Shown piece after piece: positions 37,590-50,600 of a DNA stretch of 64,000 nt. The DNA lies in contig CM068592.1 in the NCBI GenBank assembly GCA_035048485.1, positions 39,074,045-39,138,044 on the forward strand, read 5' to 3'. The notes below the pieces were generated by a model that saw only the letters and a list, made by a program, of their open reading frames with translations, ran no database searches and had not been told where the DNA came from. Every line of letters begins with the position of its first letter. Positions within the stretch are counted from its first letter, which is position 1. The position numbers and the translations under genes were made by a program. The DNA comes from Pteria penguin (lineage: Eukaryota > Mollusca > Bivalvia > Pterioida > Pteriidae).

Positions 37590-37595
37590 TTTATT
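37590..37595 (-). terminator. Polyadenylation signal of the bursicon-beta-like gene
   Basis: Complement of AATAAA about 160 bases beyond the stop codon at 37754-37756. Confidence 0.55.
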
Positions 37596-37753
37596 CCTAA
37601 TTCTTTAAATAAATGTCGTAATTAAAATTGAAGAATATAATTTCGTATTTACGGTTAAGCAATTATCAGATCAGTTGATGTGTGAATAACATATAGAAAT
37701 ACAAAACCATAGGACTCATAACACAATTAAGGGGGAGGGGAAGTGTTTCCGAT

Positions 37754-40700
37754 TCAATTTCTACAAGTCTGACATGAACAGTTGATTGGTTCCTGGATGT
37801 GCGCGACTGTTTGTATGTCGGGTATGACCTCATTTCCCCTATAACATTCTGTAAGAGTCACTGCCCTTGATGACAAACTTCCTTCCTTGCAGCACGAGCA
37901 TTCCTGAAATAAAAATTACGCTTACATTTGACCAATGAAAATAGACAAAACAGGTTGGTGCGATGAGAGGGTATGCGTTTAAAACACTATACTTGTTTCT
38001 TATGATTAAATGCGATCACGAGTTGTGGGAAAGTAGGGCCCAGTAGCCCGTTTCACTAACAATCCTAAATGAACCTGTAAACGTTGTGGAACCAGAAGTG
38101 CAACTTCGATGAAAATGCGTTTCACTAAAAATCATAGAAGCCAACAGAAACTTACGATGTACATTCATCAAAAGTCACGCGAGATACGGATCGTAGTTGA
38201 TGTCGTAAATACGGGAGCAGTTACGTCTACGTCCACGATTATAAGTGGTGCGGGCTACAGATTATAAGTGGTACGGGCTACAGATTATAAGTGGTACGTG
38301 CTACAGATTATAAGTGGTACGGGCTACAGATTATAAGTGGTACGGGCTACAGATTATAAGTGGTACGGGCTACAGATTATAAGTGGTACGGGCTACAAGT
38401 GGTACGGGCTTCAGATCTTAAAAAACATACAACCCACCAGTAGCCCATTTCACTAACAATGAAAATGCGTTTCACTGGAAATCATATGTGTAACTTGCCA
38501 TGAAAATTGTTCGAAAGTTACAAATAATACGAATTCGCAGTTGATCTCATTTATACCTGATTTACGTTGTCAGTTACGGTTATCTCTACGATTGTTCGTG
38601 AAACGGGCTACAGAACGGGTAACCATCGCCCATTGACTGTTATTCGTCAGTCCGGAGTCAGCATTGACTGTTATTCGTCAGTCCGGAGTCAGAATTACGA
38701 CTATAAAGTATTTAAATATTTTTTGTGATGTCCTCTATGTATTTTGTTCTTACATTAGATTTCCCTGAGATGCTTTTGTCAAGTGCTTTTAGTGGAATAG
38801 AAAGACACCAGACTTCAAGTTGCAGTTTAATTATAAGGTAAATATACATGTATTCGCAACCGACAATCTACATTTATAATAAATACGATAGGCTGTAGTT
38901 GTTAATGTTAATTATATTTCCAATGTATTTACGGTAGAAGAAGTGTACGAAATATAGGTACATTTCTCTGTTGTATAAGTTAATGTATGCTTATAGGAGT
39001 TAAAGTAATAAACAAAGTTTACTCTGGAAAGAGTGGTACTAAATGTCAGATAATGTCAGTCCTGACAACCACACTCGGTGATGTTCCAGCAAGAACAGTA
39101 GTGAATCCTAAATGGAATGAAACCAAGTGTCGAGGAATGGGCGTCTCTTACTGGCTTGCTACATCCGTCATAAATGTTCCGTAGAACCTTCTCGTGTTCT
39201 GTGGCATTGTCATACATATTGGGTAATTAGTCCGACGGGTAAAAGGACGTTACTGTATATGATCATTTCCCAGAATATCTTGGAACACTTTGAGAAGGGA
39301 GACTTCATATTGCTCAGCAATATCCTCGTATCGATCAAGGAACTTTACAGTAACGAATTCACGAGGTCGATGTCGTAGCCCTGTGTAAGTAGATTATTTG
39401 TTAGTCGGTTGGACATCACAATAAAACAAACATATTAAGAACAAATTCTGTGAAAATTCTGTATAAATTCTGAAATTAGAACGTCATAGGCAGGCTAGGA
39501 CACGGAATGTTGCTACTTGAAAAGGGAAATTTAATGATATGAAAAGTGAAATAGTCACGTTTTTCCTGAATGAGGTGTATAACTGACCAGTCCTATAGAT
39601 AAATAAGAGTAAGTCTAGATATGGAGCAGATGTGTTGTCCTCTGTCGTATCCGTCATCTATGTTCAGCGCGATATATACAGCGAGCTAATTTTTGAAAGT
39701 TTTGATTGTTTATGAGCAGAACGTCGTCAATGTATCAGTTTCTGAAATTGAACGAAGATGCCGCTGAAATATTTACAAGTTAAGAGGCACTAAGCTAATG
39801 CGCTTTTCTCACGGCTTATCGAGGAGAGTTGCATAAAGATCATCGTCGCCTGACATCATCTGCATTCTAGGCGCATGACATCAACATGATGGACGTCTTG
39901 CATCATCATTCTGGGCGCCTGACATTGTCATCATGGAAGCCTTGCATCATCATTCTAGGCGCCTGACATCATCATCATGGAAACCTAACATCGTCATCAT
40001 TTTGGCGCCTGACCTAATCACTATTGGCTCCTGACCTCAGCATTCTTGTCGCTTGACCTCATTATCCTTGGAGTCTGACCTAATCATTCATTCATGGGCG
40101 ATCCTAGATTCCAATGACAGAATTTTGGCGTCTAACCTGACCATCATTGGACGATCCTAGCCTCCATTGACCATAATTTGGCGTCTAACTTTATCATCAT
40201 TGGGCGATCCTAGCTTCCACGGACAATACTTATCATCATTGGGCGATCCTAGCTTCCACTGACAATATTTTGGCGTCTAACTTTATCATCATTGGGCGAT
40301 CCTAGTTTCCACTGACAATATTTTGGCGTCTAACCTGATCATCATTGGGTGATCTTAGCTTCCATTGACCATATTTTGGCGTCTAACTTTATCATTATTG
40401 GGCGATCCTAGCTTCCACGGACAATACTTATCATCATTGGGCGATCCTAGCTTCCACTGACAATATTTTGGCGTCTAACTTTATCATCATTGGGCGATCC
40501 TAGTTTCCACTGACAATATTTTGGCGTCTAACCTGATCATCATTGGGTGATCTTAGCTTCCATTGACCATATTTTGGCGTCTAACTTTATCATCATTGGG
40601 CAATCCTAGCCTCCATTGACCATATTTTGGCGTCTAACCTGATCATCATTGCGTGATCCTAGCTTCCATTGACCATAATTTGGCGTCTAATTTTATCATC

Positions 40701-41182
40701 ATTGGGCGATCCTAGTTTCCACTGAACATAAATTAGTCTTTCTGCTTACTTAGCAGTGGTGTCGGGTAGTTCTGTTTTCCTTTTTTAAGGTTATAACATA
40801 CTGCAGAAATATTGCCTTAATGAACAATTGTGTCTTCTCATGGATTTATGAATAAGTTTAAACTTTCATATTCACTTTGTGGCACATTTTTATTAAAATT
40901 CTTTTTTCTTACCTTGTCAAATTCTGGATATCGATGTACACTCGGGGAAACTTTGGACAAGCAAGCTCCTTCGCATTCGTTAGCTATGATTGTTCCTACA
41001 CAGTTTACGATGATCGATGCACCTTGATAATCTACGGTAACTTCCCGAACAATTTCCAGCTCCCTGGTCTCCGTGTTACAAGTCTCCACACTGCTAGGTC
41101 TGTTGGGCATAAACAATGCGTCGCATCCAGCAGTGAAGAGAATAACTGCTGTAAACATGACGTGTGCAAAATGATTTGTCAT
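37754..41182 (-). CDS. Bursicon subunit beta-like (partner of bursicon) cystine-knot hormone, two exons
   Basis: Secreted subunit of the bursicon/DAN-type cystine-knot neurohormones, which act on LGR receptors in protostomes (family knowledge). Exon 1 is 41182-40913 (90 codons, donor GTAAG). Exon 2 is 37903-37754 (49 codons plus stop, acceptor ATTTCAG). The phase-0 join gives 139 residues. Residues 1 to about 22 form a signal peptide (FTAVILFTAGCDA). After it there are 11 cysteines (35, 61, 70, 74, 92, 94, 95, 110, 132, 134, 137), the number conserved in bursicon subunits. Key blocks are NECEGACLSKVSPSV, then ECSCCKE and AVTLTECY, and a C-terminal EPINCSCQTC. These follow the insect beta subunit order (CEGAC..VQPS, KECYCCRE, ITLTHCY, EPTECKC). 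A TATTTTTCAG acceptor at 41189, six bases before the ATG, implies a 5' UTR intron. The 3-kb intron holds MITE copies and two minisatellites. Which bursicon subunit it is rests on motif similarity only. Confidence 0.9.
38043..38612. mobile_element. Two adjacent MITE-like copies with a 23-bp array made from the terminal repeat
   Basis: GTAGCCCGTTTCACTAACAA at 38043 and the complement of TTGTTCGTGAAACGGGCTAC near 38592-38611 are inverted ends. A related internal start (AGTAGCCCATTTCACTAACA) lies at about 38441. Both copies share GAAAATGCGTTTCACT and an ATCATA block. At 38239-38412 a 23-bp unit, GATTATAAGTGGTACGGGCT plus ACA, is repeated about eight times. It is recognisably the 3' terminal repeat of the element (CGATTGTTCGTGAAACGGGC). 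Confidence 0.8.
39070..39378 (-). pseudogene. Possible coding relic within the hormone intron
   Basis: Just after a TACTTACACAG acceptor-like site (39379-39389), one minus-strand frame reads RPREFVTVKFLDRYEDIAEQ and continues to a stop at about 39250. A second frame further on reads EHEKVLRNIYDGCSKPVRD, then GFIPFRIHYCSCWNITECGC and a stop. The composition looks protein-like (amphipathic helix, clustered cysteines), but two stops and a frame change separate the halves and no family was recognised. The opposite strand is also open here, so chance is possible. Confidence 0.3.
39385..39838. other. Hormone-gene intron, no feature recognised
   Basis: No repeat or coding signal noted. Confidence 0.4.
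39839..40728. repeat. Minisatellite with units of about 56-62 bp
   Basis: 40085-40728 holds about eleven units with TTGGGCGATCCTAGCTTCCA, CTGACAATATTTTGGCGTCT and AACTTTATCATCA. A 198-bp block (from 40202) is repeated from 40400. 39839-40080 has older, related units (GGCGCCTGACATCATCATCA). Confidence 0.88.
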
Positions 41183-41189
41183 CGCCTCC

Positions 41190-41780
41190 TGAAAAATAAA
41201 ATGGTATGAAGTTTGTCATCAAATGCCTTCAGATATCATTTTCTTTTGATTACACTGTTGTTACCTGATACGGTTATTAACACAGTAATTGTTTGCGAAC
41301 TGACCGGCACGGAAATTATATTGTAATCTGATAGTTTTGTGTCGTCCTCTAAGTGGTCACCCTTATTGTTTAACCTGTATTGTCCTGGGACGGACTTTAT
41401 TATAAAATCAATTTAAACCTATTTCTTCCAATTCTCCCATACAGAAAGGCAAATTAATCTGACAATGGACAGAATACATGTATGTAACAGTTACAGTAGA
41501 AAGTTAGTAGTTTCAATATGAATTATGCATTCATATTTGTAGTGAATGGCTTTAATTTTACAGCTACATGTATTAAGTAAGCCAGCATGATTAAAGCCAT
41601 TGTCAATAAAATGTGTTGAGACTTTCAATGTACAACACACTATTTAAATGTATTTACCTAGTAGAATGTATAATATGAACGAAAGATATGCATGCACGTT
41701 CCCGGCAACAAACGTACCTAGAATAGATCTCAACGCCAGACTATGTATAAACCACACTGGTGAAAAAAATATTCTAGCAG
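41190..41780. other. Upstream flank or 5' UTR intron of the hormone gene
   Basis: No clear first exon or promoter motif identified. Confidence 0.4.
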
Positions 41781-41782
41781 GG

Positions 41783-42565
41783 TAAGATCAGTGTTCTGGC
41801 GATAAGATCAGTGTTCTAGTGGAGGTAAGATCAATGTTCTAGTGGAGGTAAGATCAGTGTTCTAGTGGAGGTAAGATCAGTGTTCTAGTGGAGGTAAGAT
41901 CAATGTTCTAGTGGAGGTAAGATCAGTGTTCTAGTGGAGGTAAGATCAATATTCTAGTGGAGGTAAGATCAGTGTTCTAGTGGAGGTAAGATCAGTGTTC
42001 TAGGAGGTTAACATCAGTATCCTAGCGGGGTAAGATCAGTGTTCTAGCGGGGTAAGATCAGTGTTCTAGCGGGGCAAGGCCAGTGTTCTAGTGGAGGTAA
42101 GATCAGTGTTCTAGCAGGTAAGATCAGTGTTCTAGCAGGGTAAGATCAGTGTTCTAGCAGGGTAAGGTCAGTGTTCTAGTGGAGGTAAGATCAGTGTTCT
42201 AGCGTGGTAAGATCAGTGTTCTAGCAGGGTAAGATCAGTGTTCTAGCGGGTAAGATCAGTGTTCTAGCAGGGTAAGATCAGTGTTCTAGCGGGGCAAGGT
42301 CAGTGTTCTAGTGGAGGTAAGATCAGTGTTCTAGCAGGTAAGATCAGTGTTCTAGCAGGGTAAGATCAGTGTTCTAGCGGGGTAAGATCAGTGTTCTAGC
42401 GGAGGTAAGATCAGTGTTCTAGCAAAGTAAGTTCAGTGTTCTAGCGGGGTAAGATCAGTGTTCTAGCAGGATAAGGTCAGTGTTCTAGCAGGTTACAAAC
42501 AGTATTCTTGTAAGGTAATGTCAAAGATCTTGCAGACTAACATTAGTAATCTAGCAGGATAAGAT
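41783..42565. repeat. 22-23-bp minisatellite, about 34 copies
   Basis: Unit GTAAGATCAGTGTTCTAG followed by TGGAG, CGGG or CAGG. Blocks of the TGGAG type and CAGG type are clustered. A block from about 42062 recurs at 42292, indicating an internal duplication of about 230 bp. Confidence 0.93.
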
Positions 42566-42739
42566 CAGTGTTCTAGTAGGTCAAGAATTTCTGATTGGCT
42601 AGACATACTCATCATGAATATCAGATGAGATTTAAAACAATATGTCTATATCCTGTTTAGCTAGATGGAGTAAGAGCCCAAAGTTATTCAACATCAGTCG
42701 GGGTGTATCCCTTATCAAAGTCAATAAAATTCTGATATA

Positions 42740-43262
42740 GTCAGTATTAAACCTACAACTATTAAAATGAATTCCCTGACACAATCCTTAGAATTGCTAT
42801 GCTGATCTTCTATAAATATACGGTTATTAAAATATTTTCACTGACACATATCATAGCACTGTTATGCCGATCCTGTTCTATAAACCTATGGCTATTAATT
42901 GTTTTCGTTGACACAATCCATAGCATTGTTATGCCGATCTTATTCTAAAAACCTACGAATATTGAATTTTGTTTTCGTTGACAAAACCCATAGCATTGTT
43001 ATATCGATCCTGTTCTATAAACCTACGAATATTGAATATTTTTCGCTAACAATCCATAGCATTGTTATGTCAATCCTATTTTGTAAACCTACGACTATTA
43101 TTTTTTTTTTTCGCTGACACAATCCATAGCATTGATATGCCGATCCTGTTCTATAAACTTACGGCTATTAAAACCATTTCGCTGACATAATCCACAACAT
43201 TTTTATGCTTATCCTATTCTATTCTAGTAACCTACTGCAAATAAAATAATTTAGCTGACATT
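42740..43262. repeat. About 62-bp minisatellite, 8 imperfect copies
   Basis: Unit modules CACAATCCATAGCATTGTTA, TGCCGATCCTGTTCTATAAA and CCTACGGCTATTAAAATATT with TTCGCTGA. Older than its neighbours, to judge by divergence. Confidence 0.88.
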
Positions 43263-44396
43263 AGCCTAAAATATAAATAAACATATCTCTATTATCGTTA
43301 CCATAATAAAGCACCAACCCTTGGCGAATGCACTGTGAGAAATTCACTGTTACTCCTAAACCGGTTAATGGGAAGAAAGCCATACATCATCTGTGTTTCA
43401 CGGATATTATGGTAAAAACCAACACAATTAGACACAATTCATCAGAAGAAATTTTAAAAATGTATTACATAATATTTGTATGATGTAAATTCATATTAAA
43501 ACTTTCCCCCTTCCACAATCAAATATGTTATATGAAACACATTCTGATGTTTACGAATTAAAAACAAAGATTTTAGTGTTATGCAACATAATGTTCTAAT
43601 CTATGAAACAAAAATATATATATATATTAGATTTAGATACACTTGGATTTCGTTCTAACCTTCTTCTTCACTCAGTTCGGGAAAAGAACATATATACGCA
43701 TAACTTCTTTACAGATGTAAATTAATCAATTTACATTGCTAAAGTACATCCTCGACATGTCTGGCTATCGTGTGCTTTGATGATATACTGTGGCTTTTCA
43801 GCATGTTTGTATTTGTGCTCATCGTGACTTCAGGTATTTGATTAACACACCGAGTGTTTAAGGTAGCGACACGTGGCTGGTACCCCTCTAACCAGCAGCA
43901 AATTGCGAAGGTTTCAAAAGCGCGGCCTGAAATATCCCAGTCGCCGTGTAAAGAAAGATCTTCTCCAAGATAAATACATCTTTACCTTGTTGAAAATGAA
44001 TGTCATTTCGTTTAACATTATGATATTTGAGAATATCGATTAATTATTGTCTAGCGCAGTGTGTACCCTCTGGGTGTAAAAATTTTAAAGAATTGTGCAA
44101 CTTTGGTAAATATATCTAGAAAGAATTTTAAAGAAATGGATGTATCGATTGAACTTGACAATTATAGGATTCATTCTTGCTAGCATCTTTGTTGTACAAC
44201 AATAGCTACTGTCGTATAAAGCGTGACTGTTACCACAGGGCTGACTATTACATGGTATGTTCCTGTGCGTCTCACGAGTTGCTGTTTTATGTTAAATCAT
44301 CACCAAGTTCCTACAAATTATTATGCATAAATAAACTGTTTTATGGGTGGGTTTATTTCTACTCTATTCTTATTAGAAAATAGGGATCGCCACCAA
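43263..44396. other. No gene recognised
   Basis: No supported coding region. An (AT)n run lies at 43614-43628. Confidence 0.4.
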
Positions 44397-44397
44397 A

Positions 44398-44440
44398 TCT
44401 AATAATAATAATAATAATGATAATAATAATAATGATAATA

Positions 44441-44472
<32 letters not shown>

Positions 44473-44498
44473 TAATAATGATAATAAATAATAATAAC

Positions 44499-44571
<73 letters not shown>

Positions 44572-44572
44572 T
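44398..44572. repeat. (AAT)n microsatellite
   Basis: About 175 bp of AAT triplets with occasional G and C interruptions in the left half and a pure right half. Confidence 0.95.
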
Positions 44573-45904
44573 TGAAATAAATAAAAAAATGAATAAAAAC
44601 TTAAAGATATAAAGAAATTGACATTAACTCGAATTTAGGTGATAAAAGAGGGAAACAGATCAATTTGTATGATAAATGTTTCATTTTCCGGTTTTGGTTT
44701 TTGGTTGAATGTTTCATTTTTCCGGTTTTAGTTTTTGGTTGAAAAATTGTTCCTAACAGCCGAGGCACAGTTTTGTATAACGTTTTATTATGAAAGACTT
44801 TTGAAAAAGTAATATTACTTTTGCGAGTTTTTTTTTGTGTGATAAGGTAACAAAGCCCCCATATATTTTCGGACTTAATTTCATCAAAGGAGAGAAGATA
44901 GGAGAAAGGTTAATGGAAGTATGAAGTACAAGATGGAAATAAGATTGTAAACAAACACAATATACATGTATTTGATATAACAAAATTTTTCGGATACACG
45001 ACAAAAACGTTGGCCATAACATAAGCATGTCTAGTCTTACCTAAATAGTGATTAGATTAGACACATGTATTAGTATAATATCAAGAAATCTATTTCTTTT
45101 TTTCCACAGAGTCAGTTTACAATTCACACTCTTGATGTTGTATTGTAACTGTGTAATAGTGTGTAATTCTAATTTATTAGAATTTTTACAATTTCTTACA
45201 TTGAAATATATTGATCAGTTTAGAATTTCTCACATAAAGTCATTTCCTTCTTAGTGTTCTGCGATTGTTATTATACCGTTTTACAGCGCATCCGCACAAC
45301 TTACTTATAAAAATGTTTTGCAGAAAACATATCTACTAGATTGAGAAATATAGCATTATATAAAATATATATATATCGAAAATTCTCTTTATAGAGCCAT
45401 GTAGACCTCAGACTCCACTTTTTCTGTTCTGCAACACGTATCTTTATGAAATCACATCGCCATTATTCAGGTGATAATTACCAACGCTAAGCTGAATAAA
45501 ACTAAAATAAGACCCCTTTCGAATAAGACCATTTAATCAAAATGTATCATTTACAAAATAAATACATACTAATTTCCCATATAATTAGGTATAAATGATA
45601 CCTTAATACATATATAAAGAAAATTTGAACTTACTTGTACAACTGAAGAGTGTTAACTGCGTCGAAGAATGTCAGAGAACCATACTACATGTATTGCAGC
45701 ATCACTGACGTATAGACAGAACTTTTAAACCAATACCAGGTAGCAATCATAGAAGTGTTCCTCTCCAAGGAAATCAATATGGGTATTCACAAGATATATA
45801 GACACTGTAGTGACAACTATAGCAAGGTAAGTAAATAATTAACATTAGAACTTATATACGTTATAATTTTGTGCACCAGATGTGAATTTCGACAACTAAA
45901 TGAG
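44573..45904. other. No gene recognised
   Basis: Includes a doubled block TTTCATTTTCCGGTTTTGGT / TTTCATTTTTCCGGTTTTAG at 44680-44745. No coding signal. Confidence 0.4.
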
Positions 45905-45907
45905 ATT

Positions 45908-46010
45908 AGATGGCAAGAAATACATGGCAAGAAATACATGACTAGATATACATGGCTAGATATACATGGCTAGAAATACATGGCTAGATATACATGGCTA
46001 GAAATACAAG
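45908..46010. repeat. 14-bp minisatellite, about 7 copies
   Basis: Units ATGGCTAGAAATAC and ATGGCTAGATATAC alternate, a 28-bp two-unit pattern. The first units have GGCAAGAAATACAT. Confidence 0.88.
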
Positions 46011-47238
46011 ACCAATTTTGTCGGACATTGTAAGCCGACAGGAGATACACTGTCTTATCGAGTTGCCACAAACATCAATGTGTTATATTTGTTTCTCGAT
46101 GGTATTAATGTGATTGTCATAAATCTTCAATGCCGTACTAAAACTGAATATAATGTCTGATACGGTCAACAGATCCTCAAGGGATTTTTATTATAATTAT
46201 ATAGTTTATATAGTTTTTCCTTCATTCATTCATTCATCTGTTCTTTTATTTGTACACATAGTCTAGATCTATGCAGAAAGCCATGTCTCTTTTAGTTGAC
46301 ATTTTGTAAGTATTTTGTGTTTATAAAATTTAAATGCTACGAAACTTAGCGAATTACTCCAATACTCCATAGTATATTAACTCACCTCCACAAAGTTGCC
46401 AGGAAGTTCTGCAGTTCTGCTTACTTCCGGTCTCGTATTACGCGTTCCGTCCGCCTCCGGTGAAGTAGTTTGGGGTTACTCAGTATAGGAGAAAACATAC
46501 ATGTATGTGCTACATTTACTAAACTTGTACCATAGGGTCACCTTATGATGCGGACATTTATCCTACAATGTTTCTGACCTACATTTTACGCTTGAGTGAC
46601 TAGGGTCAAGATTACAATATTCTATAGAACGTTTCCAAACAAAAACTGTATCGAGACAGGTGAGCGTGGCAATCGTCGGTTACACTATGTTTTATTATCC
46701 AGCCATTATCTGAATTGTAGATATTTCTTATGAAATAGAAGAAGAAATCGACGTATTAAGTGTTGTTGTATCTATCGGTAAGTATATATTCTGCAACGCT
46801 TTGCGATTCGAAGTTTACAATAAACATAGTTTATTCAATATATGAATGTAAAGGATTGTGTTACAATTTTTACAACATTAGATAATGTCTTTTCCGATTC
46901 CAAGTAATTTTACCTAGTTATCAAAATAGAAAAAATATGGAATTCGATCTAGATGTTGCATAAACATTAAATCTAAAAAAACTCCAGATACGGCAACTAA
47001 ACATTGTGATTGGATGGCTCATGTTATCACAAATAGAATAAAATTAATAATACTTGTAACAAAAAGGTTTGTGGACTATGGTATACGAGGGAAATGTATT
47101 TTAAATCTTTTTTTTTTATTATATCAAAACATAATGTACGCATTGAAACTCCTTATTGCAACATACATCTAAACTTCTCTTTTATAATACCGATAGATTT
47201 AATCGATAATGAAATTACATAGGTCATCATATGTATAA
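46011..47238. other. No gene recognised
   Basis: Contains (ATTC)n at about 46222-46236 and T/A-rich sequence. No coding signal. Confidence 0.4.
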
Positions 47239-47239
47239 G

Positions 47240-47580
47240 CAAATGACTCTCACCGCTGGTTAGTTTCCGAGGGCATCATTATATGTACCAACACTGCTGG
47301 TTGATTGTAAATTCCCGAGGGCACCATTATATATATCAACAGATGATTCTTACCACTGCTGGTTGATTGTAAATTCCCATGGGCACCATTATATATATCA
47401 ACAGATGATTTTCACCACTGCTGGTTGATTGTAAATTCCCGAGGGCACCATTATATATGTATCAACAGATGATTTTCACCACTACTGGTTGATTATAATA
47501 TCCCCAGGACACCATTACCTGTATCAACAGATGATTCTTATCACTGCTTGTTGATTGTAAGTTCCCGAAGGCTTCACTAA
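47240..47580. repeat. About 62-bp minisatellite, 5 copies
   Basis: Unit modules CACTGCTGGTTGATTGTAAA, TTCCCGAGGGCACCATTATA and ATATCAACAGATGATT. The first and last copies are the most diverged. Confidence 0.9.
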
Positions 47581-47699
47581 ATATGTTCGTTGACTGTGAA
47601 TGCCTGACCTCGTGTGTCAACGCTTCGGCATTTATGCAAAATATGTATTCTAAATTTTGTGTGATAAACTATATTGTTGATTTAATTATTGAAGAATAT

Positions 47700-50600
47700 C
47701 GCCCTATACATATCTCCCTATACATAGCTCTGTCCCTATATATAGCTCTATCTCTATACATAGCTCTGTCCCTATACATAGCTCTGTCCCTATATATAGC
47801 TCTGTCCCTATACATAGCTCTGTCCCTATATATAGCTCTGTCTCCAGACATAGCTCTGTCCCTATACATAGCTTTGTACCTATACATAGTTCTGTCCTTA
47901 TACATAGCTTTGTCCCTATACATGGCTCTGTCCCTCTACATAGCTCTGTTCTTATTCATAGCTCTGTCCCTCTACGTAGCTCTTTCCCTACACCTAGCGC
48001 TATCCCTCTATATAGCTCTGTCCTTATTCATAGCTCTGTTCCTATACATAGCTCTGTCCTTATTCATAGCTCTGTCCCTCTACATAGCTCTGTCCCTATA
48101 TATAGCTCTGTCCCTATACATAGCTCTGTCCCTATACATAGCTCTGTCCTTCTATATAGCTCTGTCCTTATTCATAGCTCTGTCCCTCTACATAGCTTTG
48201 TCCATATGCATAGCGCTGTCCCTATACATAGCTCTGTCCTTATTCATAGCTCTGTCCCTCTACATAGCCCTGTCCCTATATATAGCTCTGTCCCTCTACA
48301 TAGCTTTGTCCATATGCATAGCGCTGTCCCTATACATAGCTCTGTCCCTACACCAAGCTCTGTCCCTATACATAGCTCTGTCCTTCTATATAGCTCTGTC
48401 TTTATTCATAGCTCTGGTTCATTACATAACTCTGTCCCTTTACATAGCTCTGTCATATATGGCTCTGTCCCCATACAGAATTCTGTCCCTATACATAGCT
48501 CTCTCCCTATACATAGCGCTGTTCCTATACATACGTCTGTCCCTATACATAGCTGTGTTCCTATACATAACTCTGTACCTATACATAGCTATGTCCTTAT
48601 AGATATCTCTGTCCCTATACAAAGCTCTGTCCCTATACATAACTCTGTCCCTATACACATCTCTGTCCCTATACATAACTATGTTCCTATACATAGCTCT
48701 GTCACATAGCTCTGTCCTTATACAAAGCTCTGTCCCTATACATAGCTCTGTCCCTATACATAACTCTGTCCCTATACATAGCTATGTCCTTATAGATAGC
48801 TCTGTCCCTATACATACCTCTGTCCCTATACAAAGCTCTGTCCCTATACATACCTCTGTCCCTATACATAACTATGTTCCTATACATAGCTCTGTCACAT
48901 AGCTCTGTCCCTCTACATAGCTCTGTCCTTATTCATAGCTCTGTCCCTATACATAGCACTGTCGCTATACAAAGCTCTTTTCCTATACATAGCTCTGTCC
49001 CTATACATAGCTCTGTCCTTATACATATCTCCGTCCCTATACATAGCTCTGTTCCTATACATAGCTCTGTCTCTTTACATAGCTCTGTCCCTTTACATAG
49101 CTCTTTCCCTACACCTAACGCTGTCTCTCTACATAGCTCTGTCCTTATTCATAGCTCTGTCCCTATACATAGCTCTGTCCCCCTACATAACTCTGTCTCT
49201 ATACATAGCTATGTCCTTATAGATAGCTCTGTCCCTATACCCCTATATATACATGTAGCTCTGTCCCTATACATAGCTCTGTCCCTAAACATGGCTTTGT
49301 CTCTATACATACATCTGTCCCTATACAAAGCTCTGTCCCTATACATACCTCTGTCCCTATACAAAGCTCTGTCCCTATACATACCTCTGTCCTTATTCAT
49401 AGCTCTGTCCCTATACATAGCACTGTCGCTATACAAAGCTCTTTTCCTATACATAGTTCTGTCCCTATACATAGCTCTGTCCTTATACATATCTCCGTCC
49501 CTATACATAGCTCTGTTCCTATACATAGCTCTGTCTCTTTACATAGCTCTGTCCTTTTACATAGCTCTTTCCCTACACCTAACGCTGTCCCTCTACATTG
49601 CTCTGTCCTTATTCATAGCTCTGTCCCTATACATACCTCTGTCCCCCTACATAGCTCTGTCTTTATTCATAGCTATGTTCTTATAGATAGCTCTGTCCCT
49701 ATACCCCTATATATACATGTAACTCTGTCCCTATACATAGCTCTGTCCCTAAACATGGCTTTGTCTCTATACATACATCTGTCCCTATACAAAGCTCTGT
49801 CCCTATACATACCTCTGTCCCTATACAAAGCTCTGTCCCTATACATACCTCTGTCCCTATACACATCTCTGTCCCTATACATAACTATGTTCCTATACAT
49901 AGCTCTGTCACATAGCTCTGTCCCTATACATAGCTCTGCCACGTAGCTCTGTCCCTATACCTAGCTCTGTCCCTCTACATTGCTTTGTCCTTATTCATAG
50001 CTCTGTCCCTATACATACCTCTGTCCCTATACATAGCTCTGTCGCTATACAAAGCTCTTTCCCTATACATAGCTCTGTCCCTTTACATAGCTCTGTCCCT
50101 ATACATAGCTCTGTCACATAGCTCTGTCCCTCTACATAGCTCTGTCCTGATACATAGCTCTGTCCTTATACATAACTCTGTCCCTATACATAGCTCTGTC
50201 CTTATACATATCTCCGTCCCTATACATAGCTCTGTCCCTATACCTAGCTCTGTCCCTATACATAGCTCTGTCACATAGCTCTGTCCCTCTACAAAGCTCT
50301 GTCCTGATACATAGCTCTGTCCTTGTACACAATTCTATCCCTATACATAGCTCTGTCCTTATACACATCTCTGTCCCTATACATAGCTCTGTCCCTATAG
50401 ACAGCTCTGTTCCAATACATAACTCTGTCCCCATACATAGCTCTGTCACATAGCTCTGTCCCTCTGCATAGCTCTTTTTTGATACATAGGTCTGTCCTTA
50501 TAGATAGCTCTGTGCCTATACATAGCTCTGTCCTTATACATAGCTCTGTCCCTATAGACAGCTCTGTTCCTATACATAACTCTGTCCCTATACATAGCTC

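Noticed and set aside
40830..41209. Plus-strand frames at 40830-41027 and 40877-41209
   Set aside because: They are antisense shadows of exon 1 of the bursicon-beta-like gene.
34845..43262. CRISPR-like direct repeats
   Set aside because: Units are contiguous with no variable spacers, and the sequence is eukaryotic (introns, SINEs).
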